A stretch of DNA of 57,673 bases, from the NCBI GenBank assembly GCA_004335635.1, contig QAXH01004465.1, forward strand, positions 7,846-65,518, in the 5' to 3' direction. A model generated the notes under the pieces. It searched no databases. It worked only from the letters and a program-made list of their open reading frames with translations, and was not told where the DNA came from. Positions 1 through 11,300 of this stretch are shown in pieces. Position 1 is the stretch's first letter. Every line of letters starts with the position of its first letter. The stretch is from Chloromonas sp. AAM2 (taxonomy: Eukaryota; Chlorophyta; Chlorophyceae; Chlamydomonadales; Chlamydomonadaceae). The position numbers and the translations under genes are program-made.

Positions 1-185
1 GCGGGGGAGGGAAGGAAAACTGGGTCTTGGCAGAGGGACTGCTCAGCGGCGGAGGGAAGGAAAACTGGGTCTTGGCAGAGAGACTGCTCAGCGGGGGAGG
101 GAAGGAAAACTGGGTCTTGGCAGAGGGACTGCTCAGCGGGGGAGGGAAGGAAAACTGGGTCTTGGCAGAGGGACTGCTCAGCGAG
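1..185 (+). repeat. 45-bp tandem repeat, about 4 copies
   Basis: A 45-bp unit starts at 1, 46, 91 and 136, with a partial copy at 181. One frame stays open and encodes a 15-residue repeat (GGGKENWVLAEGLLS). The GGACTGCTCAGC core followed by GGGAAGGAAAAC also appears in dispersed copies near 9149, 9247 and 16733. The array therefore looks like a local expansion of that dispersed repeat, not a protein domain. It is cut by the left edge of the window. Confidence 0.85.
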
Positions 186-340
186 GACTCACTTGTCACT
201 GCTGCACCTTTGGCAACACAACAAAGTGTGAGATGGATGCTTGCTTTGATTTGCACGATTGACTTGCATGCGACTGTGAGGACGCGCCTCTGCAACAACC
301 AACAGCAGATTTGAGTGACGACCGCTCCATTCCGGTGCAG

Positions 341-3300
341 GTGGAGTGCTGCACGCCTGGCCTGTTGCTCCCGGAGGGAAAGGTGTGGCCCCTGGAGCGC
401 TGCAACTGCCAACAGTCATGGACCAAGGACTGTGGGGGCATGCAGAGCCATGCATTGCTGTGGGGGTTCAGCGCATGGAGGTGAGGGAGGATGAGTCACA
501 TGCTACGCCAGTTAACGGGCCAAGCAAGGAATGGGTGCCTCGTGACTACTACGGTCACAGGCCTTCAAAATAAAGTGGGAAGCAAGAACGGTCAGCCAAC
601 GAGCCAAGCTGGTTGACTTCACACAAGCAAAATTTGCAAACCCAAACCTGATTTGTGTGGCTTTTTGGAGCCTGTGACAAAGACGTTCTTGACCGCATCT
701 GACTGCTCCAGTACATGCATGGCTTGGAATGTCTGCTTAGAGCTTTACGACGCATCCACTTTCATTCATTTGGGCCCAGTAGTTGGCAATTCAACGGGCT
801 GGTCAACGCCTCGTATGGGGCACCAAAACACAAATTAGCTTACGGTATGGAAGACTGATAGTATTGCATTGCACGCAGGGTTGACCGTTCCGGTGACCTT
901 CTGCCTGTCGCTCCTTTGGAGTGCTGCCAGCTGTGCCTGTCAGACGGGCCCTCGGCCTCCGCCTCCTGTCAGGACCTGGGCCTGTGCAGCGGGAACGGGC
1001 TGTGCATGCTGGGCGCCTGCCAGTGCTTTGAGGGGTGGGGCGGGGCGGACTGCTCTGTGCCGCAAGAAGGGGACAATGGCGTGCTGGATCTGCCTTGGTG
1101 AGAGTCTTGCTTTTCTAGCACACACACACCAACCTAAGTGAAGCAGACGACTAAAAAGTGAAGTTTGCCAGTTCTGGGACAATTCCTGTGAGATGGACAG
1201 TGACGTGGTGGAGGTGTGCACATGTGGCGTTGATTTCGTGTCGTGTGCGACTGAGGTGATGGTTCCTGGCGGTAATACAGACTTATTCACACAAACCGTC
1301 CCAGAACTGGCAAAGTTCTTTTTTTTCGTTCAGAAATCGGATCTTTCGGGTGCCTGTCAGTGTTTTGAGGGGTGGGGTGGGGCGGACTGTTCAAAGCTTC
1401 AGGAAGGGACAATGGAGGACTGAACTTGCCGGGGTGAGATATAGACTTGCCAGGATCAGGAAGGATTCGCTGGGTCATGGGCACAGTTGAGAAGTACAAG
1501 CTGGCATGCAGGGTCAGGGCATGGGGGCCCGTGTTGGGAGTGGCACTGACATTTGCACGTCTGGGGCAGTAGCACTAATAGTAGCAGAAGCATTAACGAT
1601 AGAAAAAGCTGGGTATTAGGCAGCCAAAGTGCATCATCATCGTCATCATCACCATCACCATCACCATCATCACCGCATGGCATGGCATGGCATGGCATGG
1701 CATGGCATGGCATGGCATATGAACTTGACATGGTGGGCCTACAGTGCTGCAAGTTGGCGCCATGCATAGGCTGCTTAATGCAATGCGCCAATGCATTGTC
1801 CTCCAAGCGCCGTGTAATGGTTATCAGTTGAGAGCTTGTAAACCATGCTCATCCATAAATTGTCCAATCAGACTCCTCCATAGATTGTCCAGTCAGAGAC
1901 CTGTTGTGCCTGTCTGTGTGCGTCAGGTGGCCATATGTTTGGGTATCTAAAAGGCTACTGAGAGACCTGTTGAAACCAGGCTACTGAGCGACCTGTTCTG
2001 TACAGAGTGTCTCATGAGAGACATGTTGCGATTGCCCATGCGCCTCAGGTGGGCCATGTGCTTGGTGGCGGGCGGTGTGCTCATGTTCTCTTATGGCGCT
2101 ATTTCAGCTGGGCACGCCATCTTTGACAGCTGGAATTCAAATCGCCGGGCCCGACAGACGCAGCGAGCCGAGGCTGGCGATCTGCAGGCTCTGGGCACAC
2201 GTGGGCTGGTATCCCAGGGGCGATTGGGAGATCTGTTACAGTCGTTACTGGGTGTTGACGGCGGCAGTGTGGGGAGTGAGGATACTGCATCTGAGGAGGA
2301 GGGGGTGGGGAGGGTGGGTGGGTTACATGAGTATGGTGGGGAAGTGTGTGAGGATGAGGACGGGCCGGAGGAACAAGGGGAGGAGGAGCAGGGCGGGGAG
2401 GAAGAAGAACTTTTGGGGCCGTGGTCGCCCGACGCAGAGCTTGGGCAGACCGGGACAGCGGGGCAGGCGGGGGTGGAGGAAGATGCAGATGGGGTGGAGG
2501 CTGCTCGTGGACGAATTGCTGCCGCTGCCGGTGCGGCTGGTGCGGCTGGTTCTGGAGCAGCGGCTGCAGCACAGTCAGCAAACACCACCCCAGCTAGAAA
2601 CCGACGGAGGCAGGCGACAGCCGGGCAGGTGCAAAGAGGAGTTCAAAGCCGGGGCGAAGCGGTCAGGGCGCACGAAGCATCCGTTTCACGAGTTGAACCC
2701 ATGACTCTTGCCTATGGCCAGCCTGACATGCCTCATGCGGCTCACTTGGCTGAGTGTGATGATGAGCTGGAGGAGAGCGAGGTAGAAACGGATCACGTGG
2801 GGCAGGTGCCCCCTAGGGCCCGCCAGAGGGCCACCAGTCCTGTGAGAATTCATCCCAGACAGATGGGTGCGCCTGCGTGTGTGGTTTGCATGGAAGCGCC
2901 TATTCAGGTGGCGCTGGTGCCGTGTGGGCACGCCAACGTATGCAGGTGGGCGGGCCAGAGGCTAGCTGGGTGTGGGTGGAAGGGACAAGGGGCCGTTCAG
3001 GGACGAACGGCTACGGGGATGAGCAGGTTTGAGCATCATCTACCAAGTCTGTGAACTAGCCATACGCTCAACACTTACAGTTACACTTGCGCACTAGCGT
3101 GAAAAGAAGCTTTCAATTGAGATGGGGCGCACACGCACAAACATCCACTGTTAATAATTCAAGGGTGATGATAATTCTTATGGCCCCCTGTGCAAGAGAC
3201 CCCAGAAGTCGGTTTCAGCTGATCGCCGGAGCACACACGGTCACTGCATCATTCAGTTGACAATTGCCAATGCATGTGTCCGTGTGTGCGCAGGAAGTGT

Positions 3301-3378
3301 GCCCGGCGCCTGACCTCCTGTCCCATCTGCCGCAAGCTCATCAGCAGGAGGCAGAAACTGTACTTTGGGGCAGGGTAG
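341..3378 (+). CDS. EGF-like / transmembrane / RING-finger protein, probable membrane E3 ubiquitin ligase (5' partial)
   Basis: Proposed exons are 341-480, 879-1097, 2049-2945 and 3294-3378; the phases fit at each junction. The first two exons encode a cysteine-rich region ending in an EGF-like module (CSGNGLCMLG, then CQCFEGWGGADC). Exon 3 opens with a hydrophobic stretch of about 24 residues (WAMCLVAGGVLMFSYGAISA), which reads as one transmembrane helix. A long acidic, Ala/Gly-rich low-complexity region follows. The C terminus is a RING of C3HC4 spacing (CVVC, CGHANVC, KCARRLTSCPIC) split by the last intron, and the protein stops at GAG. RING fingers recruit E2 enzymes, so ubiquitin ligase activity with an extracytosolic EGF sensor is inferred. 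The last two exons are secure. The join from 1097 to 2049 is inferred from phase; an ATG at 2014 could instead start a shorter TM-RING protein. Upstream exons lie outside the window. Confidence 0.62.
1160..1326. mobile_element. MITE-like element, copy 1
   Basis: A 21-base terminal sequence at 1160-1180 (core TTTGCCAGTTCTGGGAC) is repeated inverted at 1298-1318 with about two mismatches, followed by a T run. It has no coding capacity and sits in the intron between the EGF and TM/RING exons. Related copies occur near 8881, 11236, 51307, 52730 and 54635. Confidence 0.72.
1346..1424 (+). pseudogene. Decayed duplicate of the EGF-like exon
   Basis: This stretch encodes GACQCFEGWGGADCSKLQEG and then a stop. 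It closely repeats the end of the upstream exon (about 1010-1085), including the GGGGTGGGG(C/T)GGGGCGGACTG core. No splice donor matching the parent exon follows, so I read it as a duplicated exon fragment left in the intron beside the MITE-like element. A rarely used alternative exon cannot be excluded. Confidence 0.65.
1636..1716 (+). repeat. CAT-rich triplet run plus CATGG pentamer array
   Basis: An ATC/ATCACC run is followed by about eight head-to-tail CATGG pentamers (roughly 1677-1716). It lies inside the intron of the RING gene. The ORFs through it are repeat artefacts. Confidence 0.9.
1844..2035 (+). repeat. Degenerate GAGACCTGTTG repeats upstream of the TM exon
   Basis: Two diverged copies of CAT(A)AATTGTCCA(A/G)TCAGA are followed by three or four copies of GAG(A/C)GACCTGTTG. 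The segments near 1920 and 2040 both contain a CGxxTCAGGTGGxCAT core, so part of the true splice acceptor region at 2048 also exists as a copy about 115 bp upstream. Confidence 0.6.
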
Positions 3379-6300
3379 CTGGGATCATCAGCATCATCAT
3401 CATCATCATTACATGGCTTTTCATGCTTCAACCCACGGTACTGTAGCTAGACACGATATAATGCCAAGAATCAGTATGCGCCTGACAATCGTTCAGCCAA
3501 AAAAGCTCACTGGTAGCTGTGATGAGTAGAGACTGTGGCTGCACGAGGCTTTTTCCAGCAATACGGCTGGTCAGGGACCATTGCGGGCGCTTTTAGCACC
3601 CGATGAAATGCCGTTGTTCAGTGCAGTGGCTGTAAACAGGGCTTCCAGGTGACAGCACGCCACTCGCATCCAGAGACCGAGCCGACACTGGTGGACGAAA
3701 CTGTCTGCTGACGACATCAGCAAACAGAATATATTGAGGTTTGTGGGAGCGTGTAGCTCGAGTGTAGCTGCAGTGTAGCTGAGATACAGGCTGCAGTTGA
3801 ACAGGCAAGAACCAATCCTCTTTTTCAAGTTACCTGCACCTGATTGAAGGTGTAGAAGGTCGTGTTTTTTATGATCCCATAACGCTGTTGATGCCTCCTA
3901 CCTCGAAATCGTCAGTTATTGGCCCTTTGGCAGGTGTACGTTTCTTGCTTTTCCTTATGAAGGCATAGTGACGATCTTGCAGGTGGTGTGGCGCCACTGG
4001 GCTGCCATCACCGTACCGCTCCAGACTGGTCATGATTTAGTGACCAAGCCAGGGCGTTTACCAGACTTTGCAAACGTCGGGTTGTCATGTGCACGTAGCG
4101 AAGGCGCCCTTAACTGTTCGACTCGGATATGAACCAAGAGAGGGTGTCGCAGCCGCAGCTCAGTTGGTGCATTGCAAGGCAGCCTGTGGCTGTCCTACAT
4201 CTGTTAGCACGTGATGGCTTCTGGCTTGATTTGCTGTGATCTTGATGCCCGATATGTTGGTAGATGGACGTGCTAAAGCTGGGATGCCTTGCTACCTGCG
4301 CTGGGGACCAAATGAGTGTGCCCTTGCTGTGGCGCATTCCATGCTTGCGTTGACGTGAACTGGGTCGCAAAACTGTGCGGCATTGGCGTCGGTGAGGTGC
4401 GTTTTGAACTGTCAACTATGGCAAAGTTCTCTACACGTCTCTGGTATGGCAGAGTCTCTAGACTCTGGTGTTCGACGTTGCGTTGGGGGCTCAAGGGGTT
4501 GAGGACCTGGTCGTCCAGATCTCAGGTGCCAACATCAAGGCACCCTGCACCTTCAAGCCATACGCCTGGGAATGGCTTACCCTTTTGATTCTTTTGCTGG
4601 TGAGCCCGGATCAAGCACTTGTATTTTGCTCTCTCTTGATCTTTGGTTTGCCCTTGGCATCCAGTCCAGTTCAAACCGCAGCAGAGCATTGGGGTGTCTT
4701 GTACGTACTGTGCCTTGTCCAATCCTAGTTCGCCCACCTCATGAACGTTGAGTTCAGAGACTGGTGCCATGTAACATACGACATTTTTTACTTCCTCGCT
4801 TCACCAACCCTATCAAAAACCTAGGTTGGGCACACACACACACACCTACACACCCCTGCACAGAGTGTGATCTGCAGCATGAGGCAGGTTGGACAGCAGA
4901 TATTGCTGACAAAGTGTGTGCCATGTGTCGCATGCAAGTGAGCCAACGCCTCCTGTACTGCTTCTGACATGATGGTGGCAATGGCTTTGCAATTTGCTAG
5001 CCTTGAATTTGCACGTGCATGTTAACCCATGACCAATGCCTTCCGACAGAGCGAGCGATAACTGCACATAACAGTGCAACATGGACGTGCACTGAAAGGG
5101 CCCTGTCACCACGATGGTGGGCCGGGGCAGGAGCTGCACCGTAGTCTGGCATCATAACTCTTGAATTGAATTCTTGGGTAACTTGTGGTGCTTAGCATTA
5201 ATGTTTGCCGCATTGCTTTTTCGTTTTGATTTGTGACCAAAAGTGCTCGGGCGCCTGTTGGTGGGTGGCGCCCTATGCCAGCAGAGGCCCTTGAATTTGG
5301 CCAGTTACCTGTTTTACACCGGGTTTGGTACCGCTTGTGGCCATGGAGCACTCTCAGCGCACCAGGCTCGGCTCGGCACCACGCCATGACTCTACAAGAA
5401 AATATTGTGGGGTTGACCAGCAATTGTCGGCGGTGTGTGTGGCGGTTATGCTTGTTTTTGGTTTCGGTGGGGCGTCGTGTGTGTTTTGTTTGGGTCAGCT
5501 TGAGGTTACCAAGCACATCCACGTGATGGGAGTCAACGAGGTGTGCCCTGTGGTTTTGATCAGCTTGAGGTCAACTCGGGGTCAGCTTGTGGTCAGTTTG
5601 GGATCAGCCTGGGGCTCAGCTTTGGATGAGGCTTGGAGCAGACATGGGACAGCATGTGCGCTTGCGCATGAACGTGTCTGGCCAAACCTGCATGTGTACT
5701 CAGGGCCTGCGACGTGTCGGACTACGTGCGCCATCGCTGCCTGCAACTGGCCGCCAACCTGGCGCACCCTGCTGGGCGTGCACTGTGGAGCAACCATGAA
5801 CTGCACTGGGTTCACACTGGTGCGCGCACATGACCTAGCCTGTCTCGATCTGACGTGGTGATGGCCGACACGCCCGCCAGCCAGGCGTGCCTGATCAACA
5901 CCTTGGACCATGCTGCAAGGCCAACGCCGCGTCTCAGATTAAAGCCAGACTACTGCTGCACGCCGCGAAGACATGCATTCCGGACTACGGCTAAGCGGCG
6001 CACCCACGATAGCGCTCATGGTTGCAAACCTGTTTGCATTACGATTGCGCTCATGGCTGCAGTCCATTAGAGCAGAAGCAATCCTGGCCAGTATCCACGT
6101 CCCATAACGCACAGACCCTTAACTTAACTTAACGGCTGTGTTTCGGAACCGAAAGCGATCTGATGTGTGTTGAACAACTAGCGGGGCAACAGTTGCTGAC
6201 AGTGCTTAGTGCAGGGTCTCGTGTGCATAAAATGATGACATGAGGAACTCCATGACCACGGGTTTGTCCACCATGAGCAAGGCTCACTGCCGCTGCTGCC

Positions 6301-6837
6301 GTTGTGACTGGCATGGCGTACATTTCTCTGCGCGACAGAACACATGGCAAATGCGTTGAGTGCATGTTCCACAAAATGCACGATGTGCTGCGCAGGCAGC
6401 GGAGATACTGCTGTGCGCCTCAGTCGCGATTCCTACTCACTTGAATTTGCGCACCTGGCAAACTTCTGCGTCGCGGATTGATAGCCCTTGGCCTGCCCAT
6501 GCCGATGCTGCGTGTCTTGCGATGCGTGAATGCACGTGCTGTTTGCGCATTCAAAACACACGGCCGCAACGTGGAAGCGAAGAGAAACGGCACTGCTTGT
6601 ACCTGGTTTCAAGTAGTCATGCTTCAAATCAATGTTTCTGATAGGGTGCAGGGTTGCTCACTGTGCTGCCAGCTTAAGATGAAGCTACTGCATAGATTGC
6701 TTTTCAAGATGCGATATGATCTCATTACAGCTCACACATCACGTCTTATTACACGTAATATCTCGGGTTTGTGCAGCCGTGCTCAAACTAGCAACCCCAG
6801 CTTGTGGTCAAGCCTTCTGCCTATCAGGCTGGAAACA
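3379..6837. other. Intergenic region with no recognised gene
   Basis: The stretch between the RING-protein stop and the ASCC1 start has no reading frame that I recognise. It holds a SINE-like repeat directly after the stop codon (3385-3490), a short CA run near 4836 and degenerate GGTCAGCTTGAGGTCA repeats at about 5490-5620. The ORFs of 70-178 codons here show no family motif and no consistent exon pattern. An unrecognised lineage-specific gene is possible. Confidence 0.5.
3385..3490 (-). mobile_element. SINE-like repeat with (GAT)n tail, copy 1
   Basis: Read on the minus strand, the element runs GTGTCTAGCT, CAGTACCG, GGGTTGAA, then AAAAGCCATGTAATGATGAT. The same order is seen at 11669-11765, 20832-20940 and 26112-26204. 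The GGGTTGAACC block resembles a polymerase III B box, which suggests but does not prove a tRNA-derived SINE. This copy begins a few bases after the RING-gene stop, so it is probably in that gene's 3' UTR. Confidence 0.6.
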
Positions 6838-9800
6838 ATGGACCCGCTTCAATGTAGGATTGACATGGTAGGCGGTCGGCCATATCGTTGCATGGTGGCG
6901 GAAACCCTAGGGCTTGTGAGAGGTTTGCCGCAAGCATCAGAAGGCGAAGATGAAGCAATTCAAGACACCGATTACGATGACTCTTATCAAGCGCCCGTGC
7001 GCGCCGAGCCGCTAGCGAAGCCGCGGGCGCCCACCACACAAATACGAACCTTGGCAACAGATCGCCCTCTAGAATCTTTTGACGCTGGGCCTTCGTCTCA
7101 GCCTGCTGAGCAGGCGATAGCCCCACGTTTGATCTCTCTGGTAAAGCAGGTGCGCAAGACCGCCCCTGAGCAGGTCCACCATGCAATATCACCTGCAAGA
7201 TGTTCTGGATCGTAAGGGTGAATCACAGATGAGCTTTATTTCCATGCACGCATGCCATGGCAATCTTGTGCTCCCGTCTTACACTGCATTCCTCCAAGAA
7301 CACGTGCCATGGATATCAAACATCATGCCCTGCTCATACGCATGCATGCAACGCTCAAGCATGTGCAGCCCCTGTAGCTTAGCAGTACCAGCACAGTAGC
7401 AAGTATAGCGTACAAGGTTGTACGAACTTCTGTGAAGTGGCAGGTCTTCAATTCACAGCTCCCTTGAAAGTACCAACTATCGTCGAAGTAATCCCAGTCT
7501 CCATCATGCAACCCTTGCCCCTCTATGGTCTCAGGACAGCGGAGGTTTCACCGCCCGTTTCTCATGCGACCCAGCCCTCTTCCCCCACCTGATAGGCCGC
7601 AAGGGCGCAACCAAGCAGCGGTTGGAGCAAGAAACGGACACTGTTCTCACGTTTCCACGCCGGAACAACAATGGGACACAAAATTCAAATGTAGATGTCC
7701 GAGGCTCAACACAGCAGGCAGTTGCAACGGCGTTGATGCGGTTGCAACTGACGGTGTCTGACGTGCTGGCTGTCAGAGGGCCCAACTCCCCTGGTGGGTT
7801 GGGTTGGCACAAGGGTAGGGTTTGGCTCGAGTAGGCTAAGGTAGGGTAAGGTTAAGATACGTGGGTCAGAGCGGGGGTGGAGTCATGTCAAATTGGGTGA
7901 GGCTGAGGGCCTCCAACAGCTATGTGGAACAGTTGAGGTTGCACCCCAGTACTACCAGGAGAAAAGAACGGTCGGAAATAGGAGTTTGTGGTGATGGAAG
8001 TCATGTGGCATTCCTATGCTTGCTTCAGTTGAATGAGAGCAAGCAGATCAGAGTGTTTGTTGGCTGCATGCAGAATCCAACTTCTTTGTGATGACCATTT
8101 GCTTGTTGGCTGCGTGCAGACTATAACTACTTCGTGAGCCTTCCGTTGAACAATGCCGAGTTGCAAGAGGGCGTGCGACGGTTTCATGTCCAAGCCAAAG
8201 AGGCCCTTCAAGGTTTGTGGGTAGAAGGGCGGACGCGGGGATGGAGGGGTGAGCATTGCAACATGAAGGCAGGTGTGGGCACTACATCGTGTGGGCACTA
8301 CATCGTGTGGGCACTACATCGTGTGGGCACTACATCGTGTGGGCACTACATCGTGTGGGCACTACATCGTGTGGGCACTACATCGTGTGGGCACTACATC
8401 GTGTGGGCACTACATGATAAAGGTATACCTGTTGACATCGGCGATGCTGTGACAAGGCACAAGATAGGACGGCACGACCCTAAGTATCCAGGTTGTGCCT
8501 AATCAGCTGCTCGGTTGTGACAATCGGTGCCTAGTCAGCTGCTCGGTTGTGACAATCGGTGCCTAGTCAGGCCAAGCATCATGCATGAGCCATGATTGGC
8601 TGGCATTGCACACATCAGTCAGCCGTCAGCCAATCAGGGCCTAATCAGGGCATGAGCTATGGGGCTCTCGTCACTTGAACAGATCATGCATGCCTATTCC
8701 GTCTGGTATTGCAGGCAAGCTGGATGCCAGGATGTTGAACAGGCCTGAGACGCTGCACCTCACCGTGGCCATGCTCAAACTCTACAGGTATGTGGCGGCG
8801 GGCATCGACAAGCTGCCAGCATACGTTGTCAAGTACTGGCGGAATGTAGGTCATAGCGTTTGTTTCCAACATCGTTCGATCGGTTCATCGGTTCCAGTGC
8901 CAGTCCCAGAATTGTCCCAGAACTGGCAAACTTCTTTTTTTTGTCATGCAGTTGTCCTTTATTTGTCCTGGTACACACTTTGCAGAACCAGACGGCAACT
9001 GAAAAGTGTGTTTGCTGGGGATGTGTTCTGTTTGTCAGACTGACTCACGAGGTTGGCTACCACTGCTGTAGTAGATACCTCAAACGATGTGTGAGTAGAC
9101 AATAGTAAAGAACAAGCTAGCACCATCTTCCTGTTGTTGTTGTTGTTGTTTACATGGCCTTCAGTCCGGGGAGCATTGCTCAGCAGGGGCAAAGGGGAAA
9201 GGCAACGGTGCGAGGAAAGTACAGAGGAGTGTGCCTGTGGGTGGTTGTTTACATGGCCTTCACTCCGGGGAGGACTGCTCAGCAGGGGCAAGGGAGTCCT
9301 GTGTGCAGCAGCGTTTGCACCGCATCCTGTTACCTTCATTCATCTGACCCTCCACCACCACCACCTTGTGTGCTTTCCATGCACTGTGCAGCGACGATGC
9401 GAGGGCGTTGGCTGCTCAAGTGTTGAAGGGCCTGACCACACAGGTCACTGAGGGTCTGCTGGGGGGAAAACCGCTCAGGGTGGGTGAGCGGGTGCCGTTT
9501 TACATCTGTAATTTCGGACAGGAGATGGCTCAAGTCGAATATCATCATGCCATGTATGTATTTACACCAGGGAAGCCGTCAGAGGACACAAAACGGGATG
9601 GGCACCGCCCTGGCCTACCCTGAGCAAGAAAGCAAAACGAGCGCAGGGAACACAGCCATCATACTCGCATTGCGAGGGATGAGGGAGGCAGTCTGCAAAG
9701 GGTTGGCTTACGTTCTCTGGCTTATGGGCTTAGCGGCTTGATTTGCTTCCAACCTTCCTTCACTGGATTCGGCCTGTGAGTGGCATGCTTGGGGTCGTTC

Positions 9801-10955
9801 ATGGCGGTGCGCATTCAGTTTCGTGTCCTAAGACCACGGAGAGTGGTGTAAATAGATAGTCTGCATCTCGCTAGAAAGAGGCTGGACACCGTCCCGGCCA
9901 ACCCTAACCGACCTTGATCCGCCCGCTGCAGGTTTTTTGAACATGACCACGTGTGTTGACGACTGGTGGTGTGTTGTCACGTGTGTTGACGTCTGGTGGT
10001 GTGCTGTCACGTGTACATGTGTTTATATCATGTTGTGTTGTCACGTGTGTGCACGTGCTCACAGGTCCAGTTGAAGGGTATGGACGTTATGAACGGCAAT
10101 GCTGCAGCCGCCAGTGTACTCTATGCCAAGGTATGGGTTCGCCCTCGTATGCATGGGTTATAGACTCAAGGACAGGACACGACTGCTGAGGTACAATGTG
10201 GTGTTCTGGATGTGCATGTACACGCTTGTGTTGGCCTTCAGGAGGTGGAGCTGGCTGGTGCTAGGTAATGCTTTTATACCCTAATAGCAAAACGAGCAAG
10301 CTACTTCTCAATGGATCACAGTAGTTTCGATTTTGCCTGGTTTGTCAAGCTGGTTCGCCACCACATCACCGGGAGATGCTAAAGTCGGTTTACCGATTGT
10401 TGTGCAGGTGGTTGATGATGACAACCGCATCAGCCAGCTGTGCGAGATTGTCAGGAAGGCGCTGTCGGGTGCCGGCCTGTTGCAACCGTTCCAGGTGCGT
10501 TCAGTGGCATGAAAATAGAGTCTGGATACAATTTGTGTCCTGGGACCAGCTGTTTTTTGAGTCCACGTCCAGGGCACTAGTCTGCTCGCCATTCGTGTAA
10601 CATGTGTGTATGCCGAATGTGACGCCAACCATGATTTCCTAGCCGTTCCTGGTTTTGTATGCAGGCCGCTGAGACCTTCAAGCTCCACGCCACCCTGCTC
10701 AACACGCGGCACGCCCGGACACCCACACAGAGTGCCAACAGTGGAGACGCGTCCAAGGCTGTTGACGGACAGGAACGGACAGAAACGGGCCAGAAACGGG
10801 TCCAACCGACTACCCTGGACCTCAGCGGCCTGGTAACCTTGGACCTAGACCTTGGAACCCATGTGATACCCGCAGTGCACCTCTCACAGCGGTTCAAGTA
10901 TGACCCCGTTTCAGGATACTACGTGTGTGCTGCCTCCATACCACTACCCGCCTGA
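6838..10955 (+). CDS. ASCC1: ASCC1-like protein (KH domain + 2H phosphoesterase domain)
   Basis: Exons: 6838-7149 (donor at 7140 also possible), 7535-7793, 8120-8212, 8715-8787, 9392-9479, 10065-10130, 10408-10494 and 10665-10955; phases agree and give about 422 residues. The N terminus (MDPLQCRIDMVGGRPYR) matches the start of ASCC1 proteins. Exon 2 carries the KH domain with GxxG-type LIGRKGATKQRLEQETD. The rest is the AKAP7/2H phosphoesterase fold, with ETLHLTVAML (first HxT motif), SVLYAK and TFKLHATLLN (second HxT motif). ASCC1 is a subunit of the activating signal cointegrator complex, linked in animals to transcription and alkylation-damage repair. Both HxT motifs are present, so the phosphoesterase site looks intact. 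Start: the first in-frame ATG, where similarity begins. Confidence 0.9.
8057..8125 (-). repeat. Copies of the TTATAGTCTGCATGCAGCC repeat at an ASCC1 splice acceptor
   Basis: On the plus strand TTGGCTGCATGCAG followed by CTTCTTTGTGA occurs at about 8060-8090. A second copy (GGCTGCGTGCAGACTATAAC) at about 8108-8127 spans the acceptor and first codons of ASCC1 exon 3. The same unit, inverted, forms the tandem array at 46141-46262. Confidence 0.65.
8273..8415 (+). repeat. 16-bp tandem repeat, about 9 copies
   Basis: The unit GGGCACTACATCGTGT repeats almost without change from 8277 to about 8410. It lies in the ASCC1 intron after exon 3. The uniformity of the copies suggests recent expansion and probable length variation. 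Confidence 0.95.
8497..8570 (+). repeat. 32-bp tandem repeat, about 2.3 copies
   Basis: The unit starts GCCTA(A/G)TCAGCTGCTCGGTT and recurs at 8497, 8529 and, in part, 8561. It is in the same ASCC1 intron as the 16-bp array. Confidence 0.9.
8881..8942 (+). mobile_element. MITE-like element, copy 2 (one arm)
   Basis: The sequence GTTCCAGTGCCAGTCCCAGA, then ATTGTCCCAGAACTGGCAAA and a T run, matches the right arm of the family. The left arm is not visible, so this is a truncated copy in an ASCC1 intron. Confidence 0.68.
9149..9300 (+). repeat. Two copies of a TTACATGGCCTTCA dispersed repeat
   Basis: TTTACATGGCCTTCA(G/C)TCCG followed by GGGAG and GCTCAGCAGGGGCAA(A)GGG appears at 9149 and again at 9247. 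A third copy is at 16733. The GCTCAGC-centred part is shared with the 45-bp array at the left edge. Confidence 0.75.
9948..10015 (+). repeat. 30-bp tandem repeat, about 2.3 copies
   Basis: CACGTGTGTTGACG(A/T)CTGG followed by TGGTGTG(T/C)TGT repeats at 9948, 9978 and 10008. It is in the ASCC1 intron just upstream of the exon beginning at 10065. Confidence 0.88.
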
Positions 10956-11235
10956 GGCACTCTCTCATACTCCCGTTCAACAAGGACTCGTGGTTGCTGC
11001 CGTTGCATTTGGGGAACGCTCAAAGGATTGGCATCATACCACAGTGCACCCGGCGGGAAGGTAGCCAGCCATTTGCGCTCCCTGCTCAGCAATTTCCTTT
11101 CTTGATCCGGTCCGTTGATCCGTTACAACCCTGGTTGACTTGGTAGCTGACGGCATGTGGTGCCACACTCATTACATAGGCTGCTGCAATATGCTTGCCG
11201 TGTAAAGGAATTAAAGGCGCCTTAACAACTACGAA

Positions 11236-11300
11236 CAAAAAAAATATGTTTGCCCGTTCTGGGACAATTCCTGGGAGTACCACTGGAACCGGTGTTGCAA
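11236..11300 (+). mobile_element. MITE-like element, copy 3 (one arm)
   Basis: An A run followed by TATGTTTGCCCGTTCTGGGA, then CAATTCCTGGGAGTACCACT, matches the left arm of the family. A clear right arm was not found, although a T run follows at about 11306. Confidence 0.62.

Noticed and set aside
27..314. Open frame across the 45-bp repeats at the left edge
   Set aside because: It follows repeat periodicity (45 is a multiple of three), has no domain, and the same core is found in non-coding copies elsewhere.
2091..2588. Pro/Ser/Ala-rich minus-strand ORFs of 160-165 codons
   Set aside because: They are antisense shadows of the GC-rich acidic region of the RING-protein exon.
5325..5861. 178-codon ORF in the RING-ASCC1 spacer
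   Set aside because: Its composition follows local GGTCAGCTTG repeats, with no domain; overlapping antisense ORFs of similar size suggest chance.
8273..8415. Regular 16-bp repeats that could suggest a CRISPR array
   Set aside because: Units are head-to-tail with no unique spacers, and the array lies in an intron of a eukaryotic gene; it is a minisatellite.
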